This document shows, one piece after another, positions 41,880 to 49,056 of a stretch of 64,000 nucleotides of DNA (positions are counted from its first letter, which is position 1; every line of letters begins with the position of its first letter). The position numbers and the translations under genes are program-made. Below the pieces are notes generated by a model, which saw only the letters and a list, made by a program, of their open reading frames with translations, did no database searches and was not told the origin of the DNA. Source of the stretch: Streptomyces goshikiensis (GTDB lineage: Bacteria > Actinomycetota > Actinomycetes > Streptomycetales > Streptomycetaceae); assembly GCF_014650555.1 (NCBI RefSeq), contig NZ_BMVE01000012.1, forward strand, positions 62,001-126,000, written 5' to 3'.

Positions 41880-43001
41880 TCAGGCGTTCCGGAAGTGCGG
41901 GATGACCTTCTCGCCCCACTGCCGCAGGGTCTCCAGACAGGCCTCCTGCGGCACCGTGCCCATCTGGATCAGGCACATGATCTCGTCGGCTCCGGCCGCC
42001 GCGAGGCGTTCCACGTAGGCGATGGCCTCGTCCGCGCTCCCGTAGGCGTGGTCGGCGTTGAACGTCGCCGTCGAGGTGGGCCGGACCGGGATGTCCAGCT
42101 CGTGCAGCCGGGCCACCACCTGCTCGGCCGCCGCCCGCATCCGCGCCGGCTCGTCCGCCCCGGCGACCACCGCCTCGTCCGGGATGCCGGCGCCGCCGTA
42201 CCAGTGGCCGATGGACTGGGCGAAGAACCGCTGACCCCGGACGCCGATCCGGCGGGCCTCCCGCGCGTCGTCGAGCACGATGGTCGGGCAGAGCACCGAG
42301 AAGTGGTCGTTGACCACGGTGGACACGAACCGGGCGCCGTCCCGCCCGGCGATCGCCGCGTCGTAGACGCCCCGCAACCGCGCGATCGACTCCGGCCCGG
42401 CGAACCCCATGACCAGCGCCCCGACGCCCAGTTCGGCGGCCTGCGCCAGCGTCTCGTCCCGGCTGCACGCGAGGAACAGCGGCGGGTGCGGGGTCTGCGC
42501 GGGCCTCGGCAGGATCGGGTGCGGGGCGATGTCGATGAGCTCCCCGCGGTACTCCAGCTCCTCCTCCTGCCAGGCCTTCCCGATGATCCGCAGCGCCTCC
42601 TCGACCTCGGCGGTGGTGCGGTCCCGGTCCACCCCGCACAGCGAGGTCTCCTGCTCGGTGCCGCCCCGGCCCGCGCCCAGGTCGAGCCGCCCTCCCGAGA
42701 GCAGGTCGAGCATCGCGGCCCGCTCGGCGACCCGGACCGGATGGTTGAAGTTGAAGGGCATGCACACCACGCCATGGCCGATGCGTATGGTGTCCGTCCT
42801 GGCCGCGACCCAGGTCAGGAAGATCTCCGGAGCGCTCATGTGCGCGTACCACTTCAGCGAGTGGTGCTCGACGGCCCAGATCCGGTCGAATCCCATCTGC
42901 TCGGCGAGCACCGCCTGTTCGACGCAGTCGCGGATGACCTGGTGCTCCCGTTCCACCGTCGGGTCGGCCAGCTGCGCTTCGAAGATCACGGAGAACTTCA
43001 C
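41880..43001 (-). CDS. LLM class flavin-dependent oxidoreductase
   Basis: 373 residues. Luciferase-like TIM barrel: KFSVIFEAQLADP, AEQMGFDRIWAVEHHS, IRIGHGVVCMPFNFNHPVRVAE, LDLLSGGRLDLGAGRG and ALVMGFAGPESIARL. These enzymes use reduced FMN (or F420) to oxygenate an organic substrate. First gene of a two-gene unit with an esterase, divergent from a PadR repressor 49 bp away. The set looks like a small inducible catabolic or detoxifying module. Confidence 0.9.
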   Translation of the reverse strand: MKFSVIFEAQLADPTVEREHQVIRDCVEQAVLAEQMGFDRIWAVEHHSLKWYAHMSAPEIFLTWVAARTDTIRIGHGVVCMPFNFNHPVRVAERAAMLDLLSGGRLDLGAGRGGTEQETSLCGVDRDRTTAEVEEALRIIGKAWQEEELEYRGELIDIAPHPILPRPAQTPHPPLFLACSRDETLAQAAELGVGALVMGFAGPESIARLRGVYDAAIAGRDGARFVSTVVNDHFSVLCPTIVLDDAREARRIGVRGQRFFAQSIGHWYGGAGIPDEAVVAGADEPARMRAAAEQVVARLHELDIPVRPTSTATFNADHAYGSADEAIAYVERLAAAGADEIMCLIQMGTVPQEACLETLRQWGEKVIPHFRNA

Positions 43002-43036
43002 GATGCCTCCAGGGTTGCGTCCCGTGCCCGGCCTTA

Positions 43037-43074
43037 CTTCGAATAGGAATATGACTAGTAGTCATAAGTCGAAG
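43037..43074. promoter_or_regulatory. PadR operator overlapping the padR-like start codon
   Basis: A 17-bp perfect palindrome TATGACT-AGT-AGTCATA (43050-43066) covers the ATG at 43051. Outer arms CTTCGA (43037-43042) and TCGAAG (43069-43074) are also inverted, roughly symmetric around it. The ATGA-N7-TCAT core fits the ATGT-N8-ACAT type established for PadR proteins. Its place between the divergent genes implies control of both. Confidence 0.7.
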
Positions 43075-43710
43075 AAGCAAGACCTGCCACCGACCGCGTG
43101 GGCCGTCCTCGGCCTGCTGTCCTTCCCCGGGGAGCGCACCGGGTACGAGCTGAAGAAGTGGGCGGACTCCTCGCTGCGCTTCTTCTACTGGTCACCGGCC
43201 GTCAGCCAGATCTACGCCGAGCTGCGCCGCCTGGAGGAACTCGGCTACGCGGCCTCCGCCCGCCCGGGCCCGGAGGAGGCGCGGTCCAAGCGCCGCTACG
43301 CCATCACCGCCGCCGGGCGCGAGGCGCTGGCGGGCTGGGCCGCGGACTCGGCGGAGGCCGGGCCGCCGGTCCTCAAGCACGGGCTGCTGCTGCGGATCTG
43401 GCTGGGCCACCTGGCCGAGCCGGAGCGGCTGCGCGCGAGGGTGGACGAGCACCTGGAGCACACGCGGGGCGAGCTGGCCGCCGTACGGGAGGCCATGGAG
43501 CATGCGCGGGAAGTGCCGCAATGGGCCTTCCCGGCGCTCGCGCTGCGCTGGAGCGAGCGACAGCACCTGGCCGAACTGGAGCTGGCCGAAGCCCTGTTGG
43601 CCGACCTGGACGGCCTGGCCACGCCGGCCGCGCCGGACGCGCCACACAGCCCGGGCGCGCCGCTCGGACCGGACGGCCCGGACGGCCCGGACGGCCCGGA
43701 CGGCCTGTAG
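43051..43710 (+). CDS. PadR family transcriptional regulator
   Basis: 219 residues. The N-terminal winged helix is the PadR type (TAWAVLGLLSFPGERTGYELKKWAD, SQIYAELRRLEELGYAAS, RRYAITAAGREAL), and the C-terminal dimerisation domain has the coiled helices of the PadR_C (Vir_act_alpha_C) family. The last residues are a fourfold GPD repeat encoded by GACGGCCCG units (43673-43703). It represses, I infer, itself and the divergent LLM/esterase genes. Confidence 0.9.
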   Translation: MTSSHKSKKQDLPPTAWAVLGLLSFPGERTGYELKKWADSSLRFFYWSPAVSQIYAELRRLEELGYAASARPGPEEARSKRRYAITAAGREALAGWAADSAEAGPPVLKHGLLLRIWLGHLAEPERLRARVDEHLEHTRGELAAVREAMEHAREVPQWAFPALALRWSERQHLAELELAEALLADLDGLATPAAPDAPHSPGAPLGPDGPDGPDGPDGL

Positions 43711-44038
43711 GAGCGGGCCGCCCCGGACGCGCGCTGACCGGCGCGGACTCCCCTCGGGACCCTCCGCGGAGCCCCGCTCCGGCGGCGGGCTCGGGCGCTC
43801 CGCGCGGCCGCGTCAAGCCGGCGGGGACGCGCCCACGCCCGGGTGACGCGGCCGGGCCGGCGACGCCGTGCCCGCCCCCGCGCGGCCCTGGCGGGAAAGG
43901 GCCACCGGCCCGTTCCGGGTCGCCGCACGGGCGGTCTCATCGCGGGCGCGGCGCACTAGCATGCGTCCTCACCGCGCGCGGCCGGTCGGGACACCGCGAC
44001 CGCGGCGGGGAGCCGCCGTCGACGGAAGCGAGAGAACC
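43711..44038. other. 328-bp intergenic region, no gene seen
   Basis: GC-rich sequence between the PadR and GDPD-like genes. Reading frames here are extensions or shadows of neighbours. A TAGCAT hexamer near 43957 could be a -10 element for the GDPD-like gene. Nothing else is recognisable. Confidence 0.5.
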
Positions 44039-44731
44039 TTGACTTTCCTCACCATCGGTCACCGCGGGGTCATGGGTGTCGAACCGGAGAACACCCTCCG
44101 GTCGTTCGTCCGCGCGGAACGCTCCGGCATGGACGTCATCGCGCTGGACGTACGGCTCAGCAAGGACGGCGCCCTCGTCGTCCTGCACGACGCCGCCGTG
44201 GACCGGACCACCGACGGCGTGGGCGCCGTCGCCGATCTGACCCTGGCCGAGCTGCGCGAGCTGGACGCCGGACTCGGCGAACGCGTGCCGGTCCTCGAAG
44301 AGGCCCTGGACGCCGTCCGGTCCCCGCTCCAGGTGACGGTGCGGGACCAGGCGGCCGCCGCCGCGCTCGCGGCGCTGGTGCTGCGCCTCGACCTGACCGC
44401 CCGGGTGGAGGTGGCCTCCTTCCACGAGGCGGTGCTCTCCGAGACGGCCCGCCTGGTGCCGGGCGTACGGACCGCCCTGTACGCGGAGCAGAGCGGCGCC
44501 GACGCCCCCGAGATCGTCGACCGGGCGCGGGCCGCGCGGGCCGGGACGGTCTCCCTGGACATCGGGCGGCTCACGCTGGAGACCGTCGGGGCGGCGCACG
44601 CGGCCGGGCTGCGGGTGACCGGCTGGACGGTGAACACCCTGGAGCAGCTGCGCGTGGCGCGGGCGCTCGAACTCGACGGTGTGACCACGGACTTCCCGGA
44701 GATCCGCAGCACGGGCCGGTTCATGGCCTAG
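44039..44731 (+). CDS. glycerophosphodiester phosphodiesterase-like protein, probably catalytically altered
   Basis: 230 residues from TTG 44039 (MTFLTIGHRGVMGVEPENT, the usual family start). The fold is the GDPD TIM barrel: HRG and EPENT are intact, and LVVLHDAAVDRTTDG carries the catalytic His. However, the conserved ELD reads ALD (VIALDVRLSKDG), and the EIK strand reads TVR (LQVTVRD). Two acidic residues of the metal site are therefore missing. In family members these bind the divalent cation needed to split glycerophosphodiesters. This copy may be a non-catalytic or changed-substrate paralogue. Confidence 0.8.
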   Translation: MTFLTIGHRGVMGVEPENTLRSFVRAERSGMDVIALDVRLSKDGALVVLHDAAVDRTTDGVGAVADLTLAELRELDAGLGERVPVLEEALDAVRSPLQVTVRDQAAAAALAALVLRLDLTARVEVASFHEAVLSETARLVPGVRTALYAEQSGADAPEIVDRARAARAGTVSLDIGRLTLETVGAAHAAGLRVTGWTVNTLEQLRVARALELDGVTTDFPEIRSTGRFMA

Positions 44732-44821
44732 GGCAGGCGCCCGGACCGGGCTGCGGACGGGCAGGGCAGCACATCACCCCCGGGGCGTGTCGGTGCCCGC
44801 GATGTGGGCACACGGGACGTC

Positions 44822-44923
44822 ATGACTCTGCTGCTGCTCTTCCTGCTGCCGCTCGGCCTGGCCCTCGTCCTCCTCGCGACCGCCGAACCGACCCACCACG
44901 GCCGGCACCGCCAGCGCCGGTGA
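44822..44923 (+). CDS. possible 33-residue single-helix membrane peptide
   Basis: An ATG at 44822 opens 33 codons: MTLLLLFLLPLGLALVLLAT followed by a His/Arg-rich tail ending RHRQRR. One membrane helix with a basic end is typical of small bacterial membrane proteins. GGGAC lies a few nt upstream as a weak ribosome site. No family is recognised, and length alone cannot exclude chance. Confidence 0.35.
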   Translation: MTLLLLFLLPLGLALVLLATAEPTHHGRHRQRR

Positions 44924-44966
44924 CTCCCGTCCCCCGTGATCGGCCGGTCCGGCAACCCCGTTTCCG

Positions 44967-45506
44967 CTACAGCGGCTTGACCAGCAGCTCGAAGGCCAGG
45001 TCGTCGCGGAGCGGGATGCCGAAGCGCGCGTCACCGTAGGGGAAGGGGCTCAGCTCGCCGGTGCGCCGGTAGCCGCGGCGCACGTAGTAGGCGATGAGCT
45101 CCTCCCGTACGTTCACCACCGTCATCCGCATCTCCGTGGCCTGCCAGGTCTCGCGGGCGCGCCGCTCCGCCTCGGCCAGGATCTCCTTGCCGAGGCCGGC
45201 GCCCTGGAGCCCGGGACGGACGGCGAACATCCCGAAGTAGGCGTGGTCGCCGCGGTGTTCGAGCTGGCAGCAGGCGACGAGTTCGCCCGCGCGCTCGACG
45301 ACGAGCAGGACGCCGTCGGGGGCGCTGATGACCTGGCGGACCCCGTTCTCGTCGGTGCGCTGCCCGTCCAGGTAGTCCGCCTCGGTGGTCCAGCCGCCGC
45401 GGCTGGCCTCGCCCCGGTAGGCGGACTCCACGAGCTTCACCAGCTCGGGCACGTCCGCCTCCACGGCGCTGCGGAAGTTCAGGGCGGCGGGATTGGCGGT
45501 GGACAT
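44967..45506 (-). CDS. GNAT family N-acetyltransferase
   Basis: 179 residues. FRSAVEADVPELVKLVESAY opens the fold, the acetyl-CoA loop reads MFAVRPGLQGAGLGKEILAEAERRA (Q/R-x-x-G-x-G/A), and NVREELIAYYVRRGYRRTGEL is the C-terminal strand-helix. The acceptor is unknown. The ATG at 45506 has GGAG 8 nt upstream. A CATACGC-N3-GCGTATG palindrome lies 25-41 bp upstream and probably regulates it. Confidence 0.9.
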   Translation of the reverse strand: MSTANPAALNFRSAVEADVPELVKLVESAYRGEASRGGWTTEADYLDGQRTDENGVRQVISAPDGVLLVVERAGELVACCQLEHRGDHAYFGMFAVRPGLQGAGLGKEILAEAERRARETWQATEMRMTVVNVREELIAYYVRRGYRRTGELSPFPYGDARFGIPLRDDLAFELLVKPL

Positions 45507-45530
45507 CGGGGGCTCCGATCTGCGCGGTGA

Positions 45531-45547
45531 CATACGCGGCGCGTATG
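45531..45547. promoter_or_regulatory. palindrome upstream of the GNAT gene
   Basis: CATACGC-GGC-GCGTATG is a perfect 7-bp inverted repeat 25 bp before the acetyltransferase start. A second, weaker repeat GGCAT-N5-ATGCC follows at 45551-45565. Both are AT-richer than their surroundings and sit where the promoter should be. Confidence 0.45.
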
Positions 45548-45659
45548 AGTGGCATATGACATGCCCGGTACGGCAAGGAGAGCCTAACCCGGGCCGGCGT
45601 GCGGGCCGCCGGACAAGGGCATCTCTTCCGGTGACGCCGACGAACCGGGGGGTTCCGCC

Positions 45660-46253
45660 GTGCACGGTCCCGCGATGTCCCTGCCCACTTCCGTCTCTTC
45701 CTGGCTGCTCGTGCTGCTGTGCGCGGTCAGCGGGGCGTACTGCCTCGGGCGGGTGCGCAGATCGGGCGGCGCGGCGGCCCGGGAGGCCGGCCCCGAGGCC
45801 CTGATGGGGTTCGGGATGGCGGTGATGGCCGTCCCCGGCGGGTTCGGCGAGGGCTGGCGGGCGCCCGTGCTCGGGGCGGTCTTCTGCGGCGCCGCGCTGC
45901 ACGCCGGCTGGCTGCTGCGGGGCGGGATCCACCACGCGCACCATCTGGTGGGCTCGCTGTCCATGGTCTACATGGCGTTCATGCCGGGTTCGGGGCACGG
46001 GGCCGGGCTGCCCCTGGTCACCGGCGCCCTCCTCCTCTATTACGCCGGGTACGTGGTGCTGGGCGGGTCCCGGCTGGTCACGGCGGGCGCCGCCGGGGCG
46101 GCCGGCGCTCCGTACCCCCTCGCGGGCGACGTTCAAGACGGCCAAGGCGGCCAGGACGCCCAGGACGGCCACGACGGAGGTCCCGCCGAGGTGATCCGGG
46201 CCTGCCGACTCGCCATGGGGACAGGGATGTTGGCGATGCTGCTGGCCATGTGA
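45660..46253 (+). CDS. DUF5134 domain-containing membrane protein
   Basis: 197 residues. It begins MHGPAMSLPTSVSSWLLVLLCAVSGAY, then several helices, with a His-rich loop GIHHAHHLVGSLSMVYMAFMPG characteristic of the actinobacterial DUF5134 family, and a Gly/Asp/Gln repeat linker near 160 (DVQDGQGGQDAQDGHDGG) before the last helix. The HHAHH cluster could bind metal. Function is unknown. The GTG at 45660 has GGGGGG upstream and gives the usual MHGPA start. Confidence 0.8.
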   Translation: MHGPAMSLPTSVSSWLLVLLCAVSGAYCLGRVRRSGGAAAREAGPEALMGFGMAVMAVPGGFGEGWRAPVLGAVFCGAALHAGWLLRGGIHHAHHLVGSLSMVYMAFMPGSGHGAGLPLVTGALLLYYAGYVVLGGSRLVTAGAAGAAGAPYPLAGDVQDGQGGQDAQDGHDGGPAEVIRACRLAMGTGMLAMLLAM

Positions 46254-46340
46254 CCGCCCGCCGGGAGGCAAACGTGTGCTGCGTCACCAAACCCCGCAAG
46301 CGATACCCGTGCGCGGGCACCCCCTCATAGGCTGACCGCC

Positions 46341-47285
46341 ATGATGGTCTCCGCCGCTCTCCTGATGCTCGGCGCACTGACCGCGGTGCTCGCCCCCCGC
46401 CTCCTGGCCCGGGCCGAGTGGCCCGAGCGCGAACCCGTGGTCGCGCTGTGGGCGTGGCAGTGCGTGGTGGGCGCGGTGCTCCTGTGCTTCGCGCTGTCGA
46501 TGCTGCTGAGCGCCGCGGCGGCCTGGTTCGCGGTGCGGGGCCCGCTCTTCGCCGCCGCCCCGCACGGGGTGGTGCACGCGTACGGGCTGGGCGGTCCGCA
46601 GGAGGGCGGTCCGTGGGCCGCGGTCACCGCGCTCGCGCTGGCGGGCGGCGCACTGTGGACCGGGGCGATGCTGACCCGCGAGGTGATCCGGGCCCGGGCG
46701 CGGACGCGCGCCCAGGGAGCCGAACTGCGGTTCCGGGCGCCGCTGCTGCCCGGGGAGGAACCGGACGGCGCGCGGCTCGTCGTACTGGAGGGGCCGCGGC
46801 CGGACGCGTGGTGGCAGCCGGGTGCGAGGCCGCAGCTGGTGGTCACGACGGCGGCCCTGGACCGGCTCAAGGGCAGCCAGCTGGACGCCGTACTGGCGCA
46901 CGAGCAGGGGCACGTCGCGGCGCGGCACGACTGGCTGCTGCACTGCTCGCGGGCGCTGGCGGGCGGCTTCCCGCAGGTGCCGGTGTTCGCGGCGTTCGAG
47001 GCGGAGATGTACCGGCTGGTCGAACTGGCCGCCGACGACGTGGCCTCGCGGCGCTTCGGCCGGCTGACGACCGCGCTGGCGCTGGTCGGGCTGAACGAGG
47101 ACCGGGGCGTCTTCGGGACCTCCCCCGCTCCGCAGGCGCACGTGTCGCAGCGGGTGCGCCGGCTGCTGTCGGCCGCGCCCCGGCTGTCGGCGGGTCGGCG
47201 GCTGCGGCTGACGGCGCTGGCCACGCTGGTCCCGGCGGTACCGCTGATGGTGGCGTTCGTGCCCGGCCTGAGCGCGCTGGCGTAG
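46341..47285 (+). CDS. M56 family (BlaR1-type) membrane metallopeptidase
   Basis: 314 residues. Three membrane helices precede a zinc-peptidase domain with HEQGH (AVLAHEQGHVAARHDWLLH), ELAADDVASRRFG as the third-ligand region, and a final hydrophobic segment. BlaR1/MecR1 relatives cleave a BlaI-type repressor after sensing a ligand. No BlaI-like gene is adjacent and there is no penicillin-binding sensor domain, so the target is unknown. It follows DUF5134 by 87 bp and may share its operon. Confidence 0.88.
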   Translation: MMVSAALLMLGALTAVLAPRLLARAEWPEREPVVALWAWQCVVGAVLLCFALSMLLSAAAAWFAVRGPLFAAAPHGVVHAYGLGGPQEGGPWAAVTALALAGGALWTGAMLTREVIRARARTRAQGAELRFRAPLLPGEEPDGARLVVLEGPRPDAWWQPGARPQLVVTTAALDRLKGSQLDAVLAHEQGHVAARHDWLLHCSRALAGGFPQVPVFAAFEAEMYRLVELAADDVASRRFGRLTTALALVGLNEDRGVFGTSPAPQAHVSQRVRRLLSAAPRLSAGRRLRLTALATLVPAVPLMVAFVPGLSALA

Positions 47286-47317
47286 GGCCGGCGGGCCGGC
47301 GCTGCGAGGATCCCCGG

Positions 47318-48004
47318 ATGCGGAGCGATCGCCTGCGGTGGACCGGGGTCGGCTGCGCGCTGCTCGCGGCGGCCCTGACCCTCCTGGTGGCGGCCCGCTG
47401 GGGCCCGGTCGTCTCGTACGACGAGCAGCTCGCGCGGTGTCTGCACGCGAGCGCCGTTTCCCGCCCCGGGGTCACTGCCGCGACGCGGGCGCTCAGCGAC
47501 TGGGCCTGGGATCCCTGGACCATGCGCGGCCTCGCCGCCCTGGCCTGCTGCCTGCTGTGGCGGCGGGGCGAGCGCGGGCGGGCCCTGCGGATCGGGGTCG
47601 CCACCGCCGTGGCCGCGGCGGTGCAGCGGGGGCTGAAGGAGCTGGTGGGCCGGGAGCGTCCGGTGTGGCCGGATCCGGTGGACTCGGCGCAGTACGCCGC
47701 CTACCCCTCCGGCCACGCGATGACGGCGACGGTGGTGTGCGGGCTGCTGCTGTGGCTGCTGCCCCGCTCCGCACCCGGGACGGCCGGGAACCGGCTTGCG
47801 CGGACGGCGTGGGCGCTCGCGGCGGTCTCGGTGGCGGGGGTCGGATTCACCCGGCTGTACCTGGGTGTCCACTGGCTTTCGGATGTCGTCGGCGGCTGGC
47901 TCCTGGGCGTGGCCCTGGTCGCGCTCGTGATCCGTTTCCCCGGTCCCGGACGCCCGGCGCGCTCGGCGAGCGGATGCGTCCCGGTCGGCGCCGACCGACG
48001 CTGA
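47318..48004 (+). CDS. PAP2 family phosphatase
   Basis: 228 residues with about six helices and the three phosphatase motifs: KELVGRERP (KX6RP), AYPSGHAM (PSGH), and TRLYLGVHWLSDV (SRX5HX3D with Thr for Ser). It dephosphorylates a lipid phosphate such as undecaprenyl or phosphatidyl phosphate at the membrane. The ATG at 47318 lies 32 bp after the M56 peptidase stop, and the next small gene starts 4 bp after its stop, so all three appear co-transcribed. Confidence 0.9.
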   Translation: MRSDRLRWTGVGCALLAAALTLLVAARWGPVVSYDEQLARCLHASAVSRPGVTAATRALSDWAWDPWTMRGLAALACCLLWRRGERGRALRIGVATAVAAAVQRGLKELVGRERPVWPDPVDSAQYAAYPSGHAMTATVVCGLLLWLLPRSAPGTAGNRLARTAWALAAVSVAGVGFTRLYLGVHWLSDVVGGWLLGVALVALVIRFPGPGRPARSASGCVPVGADRR

Positions 48005-48008
48005 GGGC

Positions 48009-48260
48009 ATGCGCCACACGCCGATCGTCGTACACCGGATCTCCGCCTCGGGCGGCCGCCAGGTCACGTTTCGCCAGGTCGGGCGGGATGTGGTGCTGGG
48101 CGTGGCGCACAACGACGCGGATGTGATCGAGTTCCTGCGCCGGGCGGAGGTCCCGGACCCCGACGAGGTCGTGCTGGGCGAGGAGTCGGACCTGATCGCG
48201 TGGGAGGGCGACGAGCCGCACGCGTACGAGCCGACGCCCCCCGATCTCGACGTCCCCTGA
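48009..48260 (+). CDS. small conserved-looking protein, function unknown
   Basis: 83 residues, soluble and acidic at the end: it starts MRHTPIVVHRISASGGRQVTF, passes through DVVLGVAHNDADVIEFLRRAEV, and ends DEPHAYEPTPPDLDVP. No family is recognised. Coding bias is good and the start is 4 bp after the PAP2 stop, implying translational coupling. It is the last gene before a hairpin terminator. Confidence 0.7.
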   Translation: MRHTPIVVHRISASGGRQVTFRQVGRDVVLGVAHNDADVIEFLRRAEVPDPDEVVLGEESDLIAWEGDEPHAYEPTPPDLDVP

Positions 48261-48301
48261 GGCCTCGAACACGACCGCTCGCGAGCCGGCGTGCACCTGC
48301 C

Positions 48302-48328
48302 GTGGGGCGATCCCCCGCGTCGCCCCAC
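48302..48328 (+). terminator. hairpin terminator after the M56-PAP2 operon
   Basis: GTGGGGCGA / TCGCCCCAC, a perfect 9-bp stem with a 9-nt loop, 41 bp after the stop of the 83-residue gene and before the TetR promoter (TATATT at 48352-48357). Confidence 0.6.
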
Positions 48329-48387
48329 AGCAGGCAAATCCGTGCGCTGAGTATATTGGCCGAGAGCCAGTCAACGCAGGAGTAAGC

Positions 48388-49020
48388 ATGTCCCCGCGCA
48401 GCGCATCGGTCAATGAAGAATTGCGGAGACGTTCAAGGGAGCGGCTGCTCCACGCCACGGTCGAGCTCGTGGGCGAACGCGGCTACGAGGCGACCACGCT
48501 CGGCGACATCGCCGACCGGGCGGGCACGGCCCGCGGCCTGATTTCGTACTACTTTCCGGGCAAACGGCACCTGCTCCAGTCCGCCGTGCACCGGCTGATG
48601 CACCTCACCCTGGAAGCGGCGCTGGAGCGGGAGCCGCGTACGGAGGACGGCCGCGAGCGGCTCGCCCGTGCCGTCGACGCGATACTCGGTCTGGCCCGGG
48701 ACCGGCCGCGGCTGATGCGGACCCACATGGCGGGCATCCTCCAGGCCGAGGGGTTCGTACGGTGCTCGGAGCAGCAGCGCCTGGCGGAACTGCTGCGGGA
48801 GACGGTGGTGCGCTACGGCTCGCCGGACCCGGACACCGACTACCCGCTGCTGCGCGCGCTGCTGATGGGCGCGGTGGTGGCGGTGCTGCTGCCGGGGGCG
48901 CCGATGCCGATGGCGCGGCTGCGGGCCGAGCTGTTCCAGCGGTACGGGCTGGACTGGGAGCTGGGAGTCCCGCCGGACGGGGGGCCGCCCGGCGGAACCT
49001 TTCCCTCACCGCGTCAGTGA
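48388..49020 (+). CDS. TetR/AcrR family transcriptional regulator
   Basis: 210 residues. The HTH ATTLGDIADRAGTARGLISYYFPGKRHLLQ is complete. The C-terminal domain is the common all-helical ligand pocket, with a Pro/Gly-rich tail. A TTGGC-N5-GCCAG repeat directly after the TATATT -10 (48356-48370) is a likely self-operator. The target genes are not obvious: neighbours are the M56/PAP2 operon upstream and a convergent secreted protein. Confidence 0.88.
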   Translation: MSPRSASVNEELRRRSRERLLHATVELVGERGYEATTLGDIADRAGTARGLISYYFPGKRHLLQSAVHRLMHLTLEAALEREPRTEDGRERLARAVDAILGLARDRPRLMRTHMAGILQAEGFVRCSEQQRLAELLRETVVRYGSPDPDTDYPLLRALLMGAVVAVLLPGAPMPMARLRAELFQRYGLDWELGVPPDGGPPGGTFPSPRQ

Positions 49021-49056
49021 TGCCTCGCTGACGCGGTCACGGCGACCGCGTCAGCG
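49008..49056. terminator. overlapping alternative hairpins between convergent genes
   Basis: CGCTGACGCGGTC (49026-49038) pairs perfectly over 13 bp with GACCGCGTCAGCG (49044-49056). The same central strand can pair instead with ACCGCGTCAG at 49008-49017. Two mutually exclusive stems thus share one arm, overlapping both stop codons. Confidence 0.65.
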
